Source: Triatoma infestans | Taxonomy: Eukaryota; Arthropoda; Insecta; Hemiptera; Reduviidae | Direction: 5' to 3' | Assembly: GCA_011037195.1 (NCBI GenBank) | Contig: JAAEAF010003434.1 | Span: 1 to 64,000 of the forward strand | Length of the DNA stretch: 64,000 bases | Part shown: in pieces, positions 1 to 10,480 of the stretch | How the letters are laid out: the number at the start of each line of letters is the position of its first letter | Position numbering within the stretch: the stretch's first letter is position 1 | Notes under the pieces: model-generated | What the model was told of the DNA's origin: nothing | Databases searched by the model: none | The model's input: only the letters and a program-made list of their open reading frames with translations | Program-made: the position numbers and the translations under genes

Positions 1-1786
1 AACGAGTGTCCATTGTAACTTGTTACACCAGTAAATGTTAAAAATGGTTTCTCTCGGTAGGTGAGGAAATTATATCCAACCCATTTTTCGGTATTATAAT
101 GTAACCATTTTCTTTATTAGAATAGGCACTATTTTTTTTGTTTTTGTTTTTGTGGTACCCTTTTGGTTCTTGCACTCTTCTTTTTCTGCATATATAAAAG
201 TTCTTTTGTTGTTTACGGTAAACACCAGTTGTGTCCAAAGTTTTGCAATGTGGTTTAATATTTTTAAATTCTGTCAACTCGTTTTACACCAGTTGCTTGT
301 ATTCCTCTTTCTGTAGTTTTTTCTGTATATAGTCTATCTTCCTTCTTTTAAATCCACCTAGTTCTAAGTGTCGTTTCTTTACCCATACATGGGAGTTCTA
401 TCTTCTTTTACTGTATATGGCAAAGCCTAACAAGCTCTATTCCTTAAGGACATGGTACCAATCCTGCTTTTCGATATCTATGGTATGGTAATAAAAACAG
501 TGTTCCAGATGTTTTGAGGGCAAATACGCAATTTATGTAAATTTTTGCCCAAACTAATGGTCGTTTCTTGCAGATGGTACATACATTATGAGGTGGGAGT
601 TCTATTTCTTTTATATGGATATGGCAATAGCGTGGTGGTTATGTGAGCTCTCTTCCTTAAGACATGAAAAAAAATTACATTATTGGTAGAGACCAATCCT
701 GTCTTTTCGATATCTACACTTCCTGGTATGGTAGAAAAAAGTGTTCCAGTTTTTGAGAAATACTTTTCCCCAACGTTTTTAATGTAACATTTTTGCGCAA
801 TCTGTACAATATCTTTGTTTACACAATCTTCTACAATATAATATATAATTAATTGGTAGAGAGTTAAAACGAAATGTCGAAACCACATAATTTATCATTT
901 TTTTTTTTTCTCTGTTCTTGGTATTTTCCGGTCAGGTTTTAACTGTATCCAGTCAACTTAGTGTGTTTTATTCGCCCAATATACATACTGTAAACACAAT
1001 TATTAAATACAAGGCAACAACTGTTATGTAAAGTGTCTGTAGCCGTGTCCAATCTTTTGCAAAAGAAACAGAATACATTGGAGCTTGACGGAAATAACGT
1101 GTACACTTTCCAATAGGATAAAAGTCTTCCAGAGGGTTGTTACATAGTCGTCGTGTTGCTTTTGTAATAATGTTCCAATCAGTAGTTATAAATTGTAGCT
1201 TCTAGTCTGCCGTAATACCAGTCTTTCGGTAGAAGTAGACGAAAATGTTTCTTTTAATCTTGTATCTGAACAATTTACAATATCTGTAATATAATTGCCG
1301 ATTTTCTTATTAACACCCTGACTTGTTATTTTGACAAATAAACTTATTGCATATTTTAACTGTTGCGATAGAAGTTAACCAAGTTAAACATTCTTACACA
1401 ACTGTTTTATCGCTATCCACAAATTACATTACACTCGTTCTTATACTCTCCTTGGTAGCAAAAGTTAAAGTTATTGGTTAAATAACTAACCATTTCTGTT
1501 TTATTAAATATTCCAGCAAAGTCCTGTGTTATATCCAAATCCATTAGGTAGTAATCTTCCTCTTTTAGTCGGTTTAAATAATTCTTGCAATTTTTTCAGC
1601 TGATTCTCCAATTTTACATCTGACAACTCGACTTTGTATGGTATACATACTGGGTTGTTATATTTTTTTTTTTTTCCTTCTTATTTCCTTCTAAACAATT
1701 AGGTTTTTTCCATTTCCATAGCAGTCTTCCAAAGCACATATTTTAACAAGCATTATATTGTCGCAAAACGGGTCTGTATCTTCCAT
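1..1786 (-). pseudogene. Left-arm copy of an unrecognised gene, frame-broken and cut by the window edge
   Basis: This is the mirror copy of the plus-strand gene at 2264-4194. Its start codon is the ATG read from 1786 on the minus strand, in the same context (TTTCTCAGCTCT before ATG) as the other copy. Open stretches read towards base 1, for example the 79 codons ending at 38, which contain CKTLDTTGVYRKQQKNFYIC. Frames change at several homopolymers, so no single long frame exists. The protein family is not recognised. Whether the breaks are biological or base-calling errors cannot be told here. The end of the gene lies outside the window. Confidence 0.45.
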
Positions 1787-2001
1787 AGAGCTGAGAAACA
1801 CTTAACACTTTGTGAGAGCGCATGTTGTCTCTGCCGACGAATAAGGACTGGTCGACCATTTTCGGCTCTGTAGTTTGGCTGTCCTCGGGGTGTTTTGTGT
1901 AATAGGTTTAGGTTTACACGTAGACAAAATTAGGCAAAGGTTTGGTTTTGGTAAGGTACGCAAAATAAAGATTTAGCCGCAACCGAAAAGTGTACAATCC
2001 C
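1..2001. repeat. Left arm of a 4 kb inverted repeat
   Basis: Bases 1-15 are the reverse complement of 4020-4034, and the pairing continues inward to about 2001 against 2049, leaving a spacer of about 47 bases. The arms are not identical: substitutions and small indels occur throughout, many in homopolymers. The left arm runs off the window edge, so its true length is unknown. The arm carries the minus-strand copy of an unrecognised gene. A real inverted duplication and a long-read folding artefact are both possible; the arm differences alone do not decide. Confidence 0.9.
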
Positions 2002-2263
2002 GGTACATTTTACAGGGGACTGGTAAACAATTACAAGACTGGTAAACTGGGATTGTACACTTTTCGGTTGCGGCTAAATCTTTATTTTGCGTACCTTACC
2101 AAAACCAAACCTTTGCCTAATTTTGTCTACGTGTAAACCTAAACCTACTACACAAAACACCCCGAGGACAGCCGAACTACAGAGCCGAAAATGGTCGACC
2201 AGTCCTTATTCGTCGGCAGAGACAACATGGGCTCTCACAAAGTGTTAAGTGTTTCTCAGCTCT
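1787..2263. promoter_or_regulatory. Symmetric intergenic centre between two head-to-head gene copies
   Basis: The 477 bases between the two ATGs (1786 minus, 2264 plus) are nearly symmetric. They hold the spacer of about 47 bases (2002-2048), in which GACTGGTAAAC occurs twice as a direct repeat. On the right side a second ATG at 2191 opens a 38-codon frame (MVDQSLFVGRDNMGSHKV and onward) that overlaps the main start in another frame. By position this is where a shared divergent promoter would lie. No TATA box or other element is clear enough to name. Confidence 0.35.
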
Positions 2264-4034
2264 ATGGAAGATACAGACCCGCTTTGCGACAATATAATGC
2301 TTGTTAAAATATGTGCTTTGGAAGACTGCTATGGAGATGGAAAAAACCTAATTGTTTAGAAGGAAAAAAAAAATAACAACCCAGTATGTATACCATACAA
2401 AGTCGAGTTGTCAGATGTAAAATTGGAGAATCAGCTGAAAAAAAATTGCAAGAATTATTTAAACCGACTAAAAGAGGAAGATTACTACCTAATGGATTTG
2501 GATATAACACAGGACTTTGCTGGAATATTTAATAAAACAGAAATGGGTAGTTATTTAACCAATAACTTTAACTTTTGCTACCAAGGAGAGGATAAGAACG
2601 AGTGTAATGTAATTTGTGGATAACGATAAAACAGTTGGTAAGAACTGTTTAACTTGGTTAACTTCTAACGCAACAGTTAAAATATGCAATAAGTTTATTT
2701 GTCAAAATAACAAGTCAGGGTGTTAATAAGAAAATCGGCAATTATATTACAGATTTTGTAAATTGTTCGGATACAAGATTAAAAGAAACATTTTCGTCTA
2801 CTTCTACCAAAGAACATGGTATTACAAGACTAGAAGCTACAATTTATAACTACTGTATTGGAAAATTATTACAAAGCAACCGACGATATGTACAACCCTC
2901 TGGAAGACTGTTTATCCCTATTGGAAAGTAGTAAACGTTATTTCCGTCAAGCTCCAATGTATTCTGTTTTTTTCTTTTGCAAAAGATGTGGACAAGGCTA
3001 ACAGACACTTTACAGAACAGTTGTTGCCTTGTATTTAATAATTTGTTACAGTATGTATATTGGGCGAATAAGAACACACGAAAGTTGACTGGTATACAGT
3101 TAAACCTACCGGAAAATACCAAGAACAGAGAAAAAAAAAAAATGATAAATTATGTTGTTTCGACATTTCGTTTTAACTCTCTACCAATTAATTATATATT
3201 ATATTGTAGAAGATTGTGTAAACAAAGATATTGTACAGATTGCGCAAAAATGTTACATTAAAAACGTTGGGGAAACGTATTTCTCAAAAACTGGAACACT
3301 TTTTTCTACCATACCAGGAAGTGTAGATATCGAAAAGACAGGATTGGTCTCTACCAATAATGTAATTTTTTTTCATGTCTTAACGGAAGAGAGCTAACAT
3401 AACCAACACGCTATTGCCATATACAGTAAAAGAAATAGAACTCCCACCTCTAATGTATGTACCATCTGCAAAGAAACGACACTTAGTTGTGCAAAAATGT
3501 TACATTAAATGCGTATTTCTCAAAACACTGGAACACTGTTTTATACCATACCATAGATATCAAAAAGACACGATTGGTACCATGTCTTACGGAAGAGAGC
3601 CGGTAGGCTATTGCCATATACAGTAAAAGAAATAGAACTCCCATGTATGGGTAAAGAAACGACACTTAGAACTAGGTGGATTTAAAAAGAAGGAAGATAG
3701 ACTATATACAGAAAAAACTACAGAAAGAGGAATACAAGCAACTGGTGTAAAACGAGTTGACAGAATTTAAAAATATTAAACCACATTGCAAAACTTTGCA
3801 CACAACTGGTGTTTACCGTAAACAACAAAAGAACTTTTATATATGCAGAAAAAGAAGAGTGCAAGAACTAAAAGGGTACCACAAAAACAAAACAAACAAA
3901 AAATAGTGCCTGTTCTAATAAAGAAAATGGTTACATTATAATACCGAAAAATGGGTTGGATATAATTTCCTCACCTACCGAGAGAAACCATTTTTAACAT
4001 TTACTGGTGTAACAAGTTACAATGGACACTCGTT
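2049..4034. repeat. Right arm of the inverted repeat
   Basis: This arm pairs with bases 1-2001 as described for the left arm. It begins GGGATTGTACACTTTTCGG, the reverse complement of bases ending about 2001. It continues without a visible break into non-repeated sequence after 4034, where the gene frame carried by the arm also continues to a stop at 4194. Confidence 0.9.
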
Positions 4035-4194
4035 TGCCAAAATAGAGAAGATGGAATTTTGCACAGAAAAAATATACAAGGTACCGCTTTCAACACAACA
4101 GGAGAACGATAAAGAAATAAGAGGTCGTGTTAAAGTTTCTGAGTGCAACCGGTTAGAAGCAGTAATTTTGGTAGGCCTTAAACTAGTTCCTTAG
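2264..4194 (+). pseudogene. Unrecognised protein gene in the right arm, broken by frame changes
   Basis: A chain of open stretches on the plus strand reads like one protein. It starts MEDTDPLCDNIMLVKICALE at ATG 2264. It continues in other frames with MDLDITQDFAGIFNKTEM (within 2408-2623), then FVDNDKTVGKNCLTWL, then an 89-codon stretch ending at the TAG near 2931 (with HGITRLEATIYNYCIGK), and finally a stretch with TFTGVTSYNGHSFAKIEKM ending EAVILVGLKLVP and a TAG at 4192-4194. The frame changes sit mostly near A or T runs. Amino-acid use is varied and protein-like, unlike chance frames in AT-rich DNA. No family is recognised and no catalytic motif is claimed. The last 160 bases lie outside the inverted repeat as seen here. 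Confidence 0.45.
3238..3668 (+). repeat. Imperfect tandem duplication inside the gene
   Basis: Bases 3238-3486 and 3489-3668 are two versions of one segment. Both run from GCAAAAATGTTACATTAAA through TACCATACCA, TAGATATC, GAAGAGAGC and GCCATATACAGTAAAAGAAA to AAAGAAACGACACTTAG. The second version is shorter because of internal deletions. The same duplication is present in the left arm, so it predates the inversion or was copied with it. Confidence 0.75.
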
Positions 4195-4894
4195 AGAAAT
4201 AGACATTGCTGGTTAGTAAGAGAAATGCAAGACTTAGCTTTAGATTTTGACTATAAATTTTGACAATTTAGATAAGTTAAAACATACTCTGCCAGTAGAC
4301 ATAAAAAGATTTGTGTTGTGTGTGTGTGTGTGGGTGTGTGTAAATTATGTATATTATTACCAAGATTATAGTATAAGGTATGGATTTTGTAATTAAACAA
4401 AATATTATGTTTGTGTTATTTATAATAGAACCGTACACATCTATGTGTTATGAGAGAAAAATAATAGAGAAAACGGTGATCAATTTTTACTTTTAATGGT
4501 TGCAATTATTTCCTTTCTTTTGTATTGCAAAAATAGAAAAACATGTATTTTTTTTTATTTCTGTCAATTATTCACTTAACAGCATGTAGTGCGCGCGCGC
4601 GTATGTGTGTGTGTGTGTATGTGCCAGGGCTCGTAAGAAGGTGTAGGAATGTGATCTGACTAAGCAAAAATACTTCTGTGTTATAATTTCCGTCTAATAA
4701 AAACAAGTTAAAACATTAAACAGAACTAGTAATGATTTTCTTTTTCTTTTTTTTTGGGGGAATATTTTGACTAATTTCTTCCAAATGACTATAGAATATA
4801 TTTATATTTCTAATCGGTACCAATTACAACAAGCTTGGGGACCAGACACTTGTATGTTTGCAGTATTTTTTGTTTGTTTGTTTTAAACAGCTTT
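4195..4894. other. AT-rich gap with TG repeats
   Basis: No gene is seen. The stretch holds a (TG)n run at about 4317-4340, an alternating GC/TG run at about 4590-4618, and poly-T tracts near 4741. Confidence 0.6.
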
Positions 4895-6430
4895 AACTAT
4901 TAGACGTTAGACAACAGCTACAAACAGAAGATTTTTGAGTTTTTGTATATAACGCAATCATTTCCCATTTCCCTATACTATGCAAACATTGGTTTAACTT
5001 GTTCCAATATTCTTCGATTAAAAAAGTAACATATTTTTTAGTGCATAATATCAGTATGCCTGTTTAACAATTTAAGACAGTAGAACAAGTTGTAGGGAAC
5101 ATGTTTAGAAAGGTTGAGGAAAGAACTTGGAAATTACTAGCAAAACTGTTATTGCAATGCACAATAATTGCCAAGCGATAACTTAAGACTGTTTTAGGGC
5201 AATATACACAGAATAAACACAGTCTGTGTGTTTTTCTTGGACTAATAGACGTTAGTGTTGGTAGAAATGTCTAAATTCCAAACAGAAGATTTCGAATTTG
5301 GATATAATGCAATCATTTCCCATTTCCTATACTATGCAAACATTGGTTTAACTTGTTCCAATATTCTTCGATTAAAAAGTTACGTATTGTTTAGGGCATA
5401 ATTTCCTATGCCTGTTTAAGAATGTAAGACAGTAGAACAAGTTGTTTCCATGTTTAAAAAGGTTGAGGAAAGCTGATTCCAATCCACAATAATTACCATG
5501 CGATAACTTAAGACTGTTTTTAGTGCAATATATGTTATATTCTATTGTATATCTGTGTTTTTCTTGGACTAATAGACATTAGACAATGGCTACAAAACAA
5601 AGATTTCGAATTTGGATATAATTTCCCCAGATTAGAAACTTATTTCTTAGTTGTTACATGTTTAGAAAGGTTGAGGAAAGAACTTGGAAATTACTAGCAA
5701 AACTGTTATTGCAATCCACAATAATTGCCATGCGATAACCTAAGAATGTTTTAGTGCAATATATGTTTATATTCTATTGTATATCTGTGTTTTTCTCGGA
5801 CTAATAGACATTAGACAATGGCTACAAAACAGAAGATTTCGAACTCGGATATAATTTCCCCAGATTAGAAACTTATTTCTTATTTGTTACATGTTTAGAA
5901 AGGTTGAGGAAAGAACTTGGAAATTACTAGCAAAACTGTTATTGCAATCCACAATAATTGCCATGCGATAACTTAAGAATGTTTTAGTGCAATATATGTT
6001 TATATTCTAATGTATATCTGTGTTTTTCTTGGACTAATAGACATTAGACAATGGCTACAAAACAGCCGATTTCGAATTTGGATATAATGCAATCATTTCC
6101 CCAGATTAGAAACTTATAATGGTTAACTTGTTCCAATATTCTTTTATTAAAAAGTAACATGTTTTTTAGCGCATAATATCCTATGCCTGTTTAAGAATGT
6201 AAGATGGCAGAAGAAGTTGTTACATATTTAGAAAGTTTGAGGAAGAACTTGGAAATTACTAGCAAAACTGTTATTCCAATTCACAATACGATAACTTACG
6301 AATGTTTTAGCGCAATATATTCTTTTGTATATCTTTGTTTTTCTTGGTTATTCGACAGATTTAATTGTAGTCCAACTTTGCTTTGTGCAGTGATTTTACA
6401 TTTTGACCTGACCAAAGACATTTAACACAA
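4895..6430 (+). repeat. Tandem array of about five diverged 240-350 bp units
   Basis: The landmarks GACTAATAGACATTAGACAA, GATTTCGAATTTGGATATAA, AGAAAGGTTGAGGAAAGAAC, TTGGAAATTACTAGCAAAAC and TTTTAGTGCAATATATG recur in the same order. Units begin near 4895, 5240, 5570, 5805 and 6040. Two middle units are almost the same. Inside three units a short frame from ATG reads MFRKVEERTWKLLAKLLLQ and stops after about 26 codons. Its conservation follows from repeat identity, so it is not proof of coding. Confidence 0.85.
6204..6425 (+). CDS. Hypothetical 73-residue protein in the last tandem unit
   Basis: The frame runs from ATG 6204 to TAA 6425. The first part (MAEEVVTYLESLRKNLEITS) uses a different frame from the short frame of the other units because of small indels. 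The second half is hydrophobic and Phe/Cys-rich and could be one membrane-spanning stretch. No family is recognised. It may be an exon piece or a chance frame within the repeat. Confidence 0.2.
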   Translation: MAEEVVTYLESLRKNLEITSKTVIPIHNTITYECFSAIYSFVYLCFSWLFDRFNCSPTLLCAVILHFDLTKDI

Positions 6431-7354
6431 TACATTCTCTACTGTCTAATCATTCGTCATTTGCACATCCATAACTCTAGGATCGAATATCAATCTGTTA
6501 CTCACTAAGGAAGTTACTTCTATCTAGTTATGGTATAAATCCCATTAATTTATTAAATTCTCTATTGGAACTATATATGTAAATTGAATACTTATTAGAT
6601 TACAAAAATATAGAATAATTCATTTACCAGTTAAATTGGAAACTGATCACTATTTTGGGGGGAGTTAAGTACGTAAATTGAGTGCTTCTTAGATTGCAAA
6701 AATGTAGGGGAATTTTGTACCTAAATTGAGATAAAAAGACTACTGGTTCCACTAAGTTTCCTTTCTTTAAGTAATTTGTTTAATTGTACAAACAATTAAT
6801 TCGATAGAAGATTTTTTTTTTTTTTTGGAAATTACATTATCTGTGTAGGATCAGCTTTCCACTGTGGTGAGACTTACTCCTGTAAAAAGACTACAGAAAA
6901 ATACTACTGTAGTAAGATATTACTGCGAAACTCCGCAAACTATCTCTAGAGAGAAATTACTTTTGCTCAAATAAGAAGTGTTTAAACATGTATAACATAT
7001 AAATTCCAGTTAAATTACTAGTTTTAATAAATGCTTATATACCGCAATTCTTGCTTTTATTTCTTACATGTTAAGCTCTAAGATACGCACTTTCGACTTT
7101 TACAATTTTAACTGCAAACTTACAGTAGTTATCTCTAGAGAAAATTACTTTTGCTCTAATAAAAAGTGTTTAAAAATATATAAGTTCCATTTAAATTACT
7201 AGTTTTAATATGTACGCATAAATCGCTATTCTTACTTTTATTTCTTACATGTCAATTTGTAAGATAGGCACTTTCTACATTTCTAACCGAAAACTTACAT
7301 CTCTTCTTTGCAAGAATTGACGGAAATATGTGTGTAAATTGAGTACGTTTTAGA
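6431..7354. repeat. Further local duplications without a gene
   Basis: About 180 bases are duplicated at 6941-7125 and 7126-7300: ATCTCTAGAG, AAATTACTTTTGCTC, AAATTACTAGTTTTAATA and TTTTATTTCTTACATGT recur in order. A shorter motif (GTAAATTGAGTRCTT, then TTAGATT) recurs near 6580, 6675 and 7335. No coding stretch is recognised. Confidence 0.7.
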
Positions 7355-8565
7355 TTAGAAAAGTGATTAAATATGTGGAATTTGATACGTAAATTGAGAT
7401 ACAACAGTTATTAAATCTCTGGTTAAACACTAGCTTTTTTTTTTTCCCCCCTTTCTTTAATTGCATAAACAATTAGTTCGACAAAACATATTATTAACTA
7501 TTTCGTCGTACATTGCGTTAGATAACAGATCCAACGACTTTAAGCAGTACCAAAAAGAAAACGATATATTAGATGCTATAAATATAGTTGATCGATAAAC
7601 AAAACAAAAAATTATCTTAAAAAGGAAAGTGGAGATTTAACTCATAGTGGAGTCCTTTGTAATTAAGTGTTAATCGGTCATCGGCAGAGACAACATGGGC
7701 TCGCACAAGTGTTAAGTGTTTCTCAGCTCTATGGAAGAAAAGTAAAACCTACTAACGAACGATTTGGACTGTGGTTATTATTAGAAAACTTGGACAACTT
7801 AATTACAAATGATTGTGTAATGTGTATTTTTCTTTTTTTAAAAAAAAAAAAAATAAGGACTGTTCGGTTATTATCGGCTCTGTAGTTCGGCTGTCCTCGG
7901 TGTGTTTTGTATAATAGGCTAAATAGATTTTTCTTAAAGAAGGAAAATGGAAATTAAATTGTAATTGCTCACCAAAAACCTTACACAGGTAAGTGACTCA
8001 TAAATCAATATACTGTATTAAATGTCAAATATACTTGATCGATAAAAATAGATAAGTATGGTGTATAAGAAGGAACCATAGATTAAGTTTTAGTTTATTG
8101 TTTACCAAAAAAAATTCATCTGTTTACTAAAAAAACTAAGTATCTGTCTAGTGATTAAATATGCGGAATTTGGTATGTAAATTGAGATACACCAGTTATT
8201 AAATCACTAGCTTTTTTTCCTTTCTTTAATTGCATAAACAATTAGTTCGATAAAACATATTATTAACTATTTCATCGATAACAGGTCCAACAACTTTAAA
8301 CTGTGCCAAAAAAAAAAAATAAAATAAAATAAAATAACCGATATATTGGATTCTATAAATATATAATGATCGATAAAAAAAAAAGAAAGGAAAATGGAGA
8401 TTAACTTGTAAATTGCTTACCAAAAACCTTACACAGGTAAGTGACTCATAAATCAATATACTGTATTAAATGTCAATATACTTGATCGATAAAAGTAGAT
8501 ACGAAGGAACCATAGATTAAGTTTTAGTTTATTGTTTACCAAAAAACTTACATAAGTATCCGTCT
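7355..8565 (+). repeat. Two interleaved duplications of about 190-250 bp
   Basis: Segment a occurs at 7360-7600 and 8145-8375, marked by TTGCATAAACAATTAGTTCG, AACATATTATTAACTATTTC and GATCGATAAA. Segment b occurs at 7935-8115 and 8385-8560, marked by CCAAAAACCTTACACAGG, TAAGTGACTCATAAATCAAT and GGAACCATAGATTAAGTTTT. The order is a, b, a, b. Both b copies keep CAG/GTAAGT, a perfect 5' splice-donor consensus, at about 7987 and 8435. Confidence 0.8.
7667..7915. repeat. Third, rearranged copy of the inverted-repeat centre
   Basis: Bases 7679-7735 match 2213-2270 of the right arm in the same orientation, including the ATGGAAG start region. Bases 7852-7912 match 1840-1908 of the left arm, so they lie inverted relative to the first part. 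The two parts are separated by about 115 unrelated bases, which include poly-T/poly-A. This gives a smaller palindrome built from the same centre sequence. A 72-codon frame from 7667 runs through it but is probably not a gene. Confidence 0.75.
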
Positions 8566-9739
8566 AAAAAAAAAAAAAATAAGTAAATATATTATATTGC
8601 AAACATTGTGCATACATAGAGGTTAATAAACTTTTGTACGAATGGAAAAATACAGGTTAATGAACCCTGGCCTGGGGTACGTGGGGCAGAGCCTCTCTTT
8701 AAGTCTCTGTGTATATATTTTATATATCTATAGAGAGAGAGTGAGAGTGAGAGAGAGAGAGAGAGAGAAAGGATATGAGAGAGATCAGGGAGAAGTATGT
8801 GGGGTGAGGTGTAAGGATCTAAAGAAAACTACTATTGCCAAGTTACCACTATAGCTGAGTGGTGTAAGTGATGGACTTGGATGACGAAGGTTGTGAGATC
8901 GTTTTTGCTGACCTCAGCAAAAAAAAAAATTAATTTTTAATATTTCTTCGCCTACAGGAAAAGAGGAGGGGGAGGGGGTGGGGGAAAAGTTGGGAATAGG
9001 TTGCGGGTGGGGAGGGGGGTTATGTGGTGGGGGAGGGGTAACTAGGGCGGTGAGGGGGGTGGTGGAAATTGGACAGGGAATGGTTGGGACGTATAAGGTG
9101 AGGGGGGTAGGTGAGGGAGTGAAAATCTGTCCTGGAGTCGCCTATTATATACTACTATTATCGTACGAAGTAGATAACAGACACGCGTTCTCAAGGTCAT
9201 AACGCAGAAGGATGGAACCGAGCCTATACTTCATCGAGAAATAACTCAGTGTGACTGGCTAGGCGGGTGGAAAACAATGCAACGAAGGTTGCCGTTATAT
9301 TTGTATAGCTTCCTTGTACTTGCTTTAGAATTTTGGTATATTTTATATATCCTATTATTTTGGTGCATTGTTTATACTACATGGATTATTACATTGACAA
9401 TGAAGTATTAATTCTTGAAGTACATACGATATTAAATTTATCGACATACGATAATATTCAAAATATAAACCTGGGTAATTATGAAGTTTATCATGTAGAT
9501 TTATGAACTTTCCTTTATAACCTCGATCACAAATTATTGGATACACCCACCAATTTCTCCGTGGATTCTGTTTACGACGTTGTCATCTTACGACCAGTAA
9601 CGAAGTAACTACTTCCGTTGTAATGCTTACTTTGCCATACTTTTTGAACAATTTATTTCTACAAAATGCTTTTGGAATAACACGTTCCCCACCGATGGAA
9701 CTACTATACTACGTTAAAAATCGATCATGTAGCCGGTCC
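8566..9739. other. Gene-poor stretch with GA and G-rich repeats
   Basis: An (AG)n tract lies at about 8725-8770. Bases 8852-8920 contain TAGCTGAGTGGTGTAAG followed by a weak GGTTGTGAGATC, a possible decayed tRNA-like SINE head. Bases 9120-9739 show no recognised feature. A 63-codon minus frame at 9355-9546 has no recognisable domain. Confidence 0.5.
8964..9118 (+). repeat. Strongly G-rich tract
   Basis: More than a dozen runs of three or more G occur on the plus strand within about 150 bases, such as GGAGGGGGAGGGGGTGGGG, GGGGAGGGGGG and GGTGAGGGGGG. It could form G-quadruplexes. Composition is sharply different from the AT-rich flanks. Confidence 0.8.
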
Positions 9740-10085
9740 ACTGGGAAACCTACTTCATATAACGCGTTACTAATTGCGTAAATTATCGGACAGTCTAGGC
9801 AGAGCTTCACATCATAAACGTTCCGTTAATTTCTGTAAGAAAGCCTTTGTTAAAATCCGTTCGTCTAGCCGTAGCCTAAGACAATGTTTCATCTTCTTGG
9901 AGATTGTGGCGCCTGCAATTTGGAGCCGAATTATCAAAGTCTCGCCTCAGCCCTGGTATTTCTTAATGAAACAGGACGGACGTGAGCTGCCTTAAAGGGG
10001 AGGGGGCACAAAAGGCTTATCGGTCGCCTAAACACCAGTTTCTTCCCTGGGGAGATCAGATGTTTTAAATTAGATTAGATTAGAA
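9740..10085 (+). mobile_element. Probable LINE 3' end with (ATTAG)n tail
   Basis: A frame at 9774-9995 resembles the extreme C-terminus of a LINE reverse-transcriptase protein only weakly. What supports a retrotransposon end is the short GC-richer 3' stretch and the terminal AATTAGATTAGATTAGA, a short tandem tail typical of several arthropod LINE clades. No other motif is visible and the upstream limit is a guess. Confidence 0.35.
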
Positions 10086-10167
10086 ATGCAGGTTTATTTG
10101 GAGTTTTATCTAAATCATTTTTCTGATCAAACAACAGAAACTTTGTTTTTATTTTACTGCCATTTTT

Positions 10168-10480
10168 TTATTCACTACTGCAAAATATACATGTAATTAG
10201 TAAAGTATGATTGAAATAAAAAATTATCTGATAGGAGAGAGGCCATCTTCTCTTCAGCTGTGTGCATATATTGACAGGGATAATGTTTGAGGAGAGTTTG
10301 TGGATTAAACGATAAGGAAGAGCTGTTATGGAATTTAAGGAAATAAGTTTTGGATAGATCATTAACGAAAAGAATGTTTAGGTCATTATGGATAGTAAAG
10401 TTAGCAACGTGAGATATGTTGTAACAAATTCTTGAAGGATTTTGGTCTGAAGTGATTGGATATCGGTGGGAATTGGAAAT
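10168..10480 (-). mobile_element. Degenerate LINE protein C-terminus (jockey/CR1-like)
   Basis: Minus-strand translation gives IHNDLNILFVNDLSKTYFLK and then FHNSSSLSFNPQTLLKH. It resembles the C-terminal end of jockey-type LINE proteins, where a short helix and an HxNPL-like segment close the protein. Several stops occur upstream. The assignment is by overall look only. Confidence 0.35.

Noticed and set aside
4895..6430. CRISPR-like array
   Set aside because: The units are long, tandem and diverged, without short spacers, in animal-type DNA.
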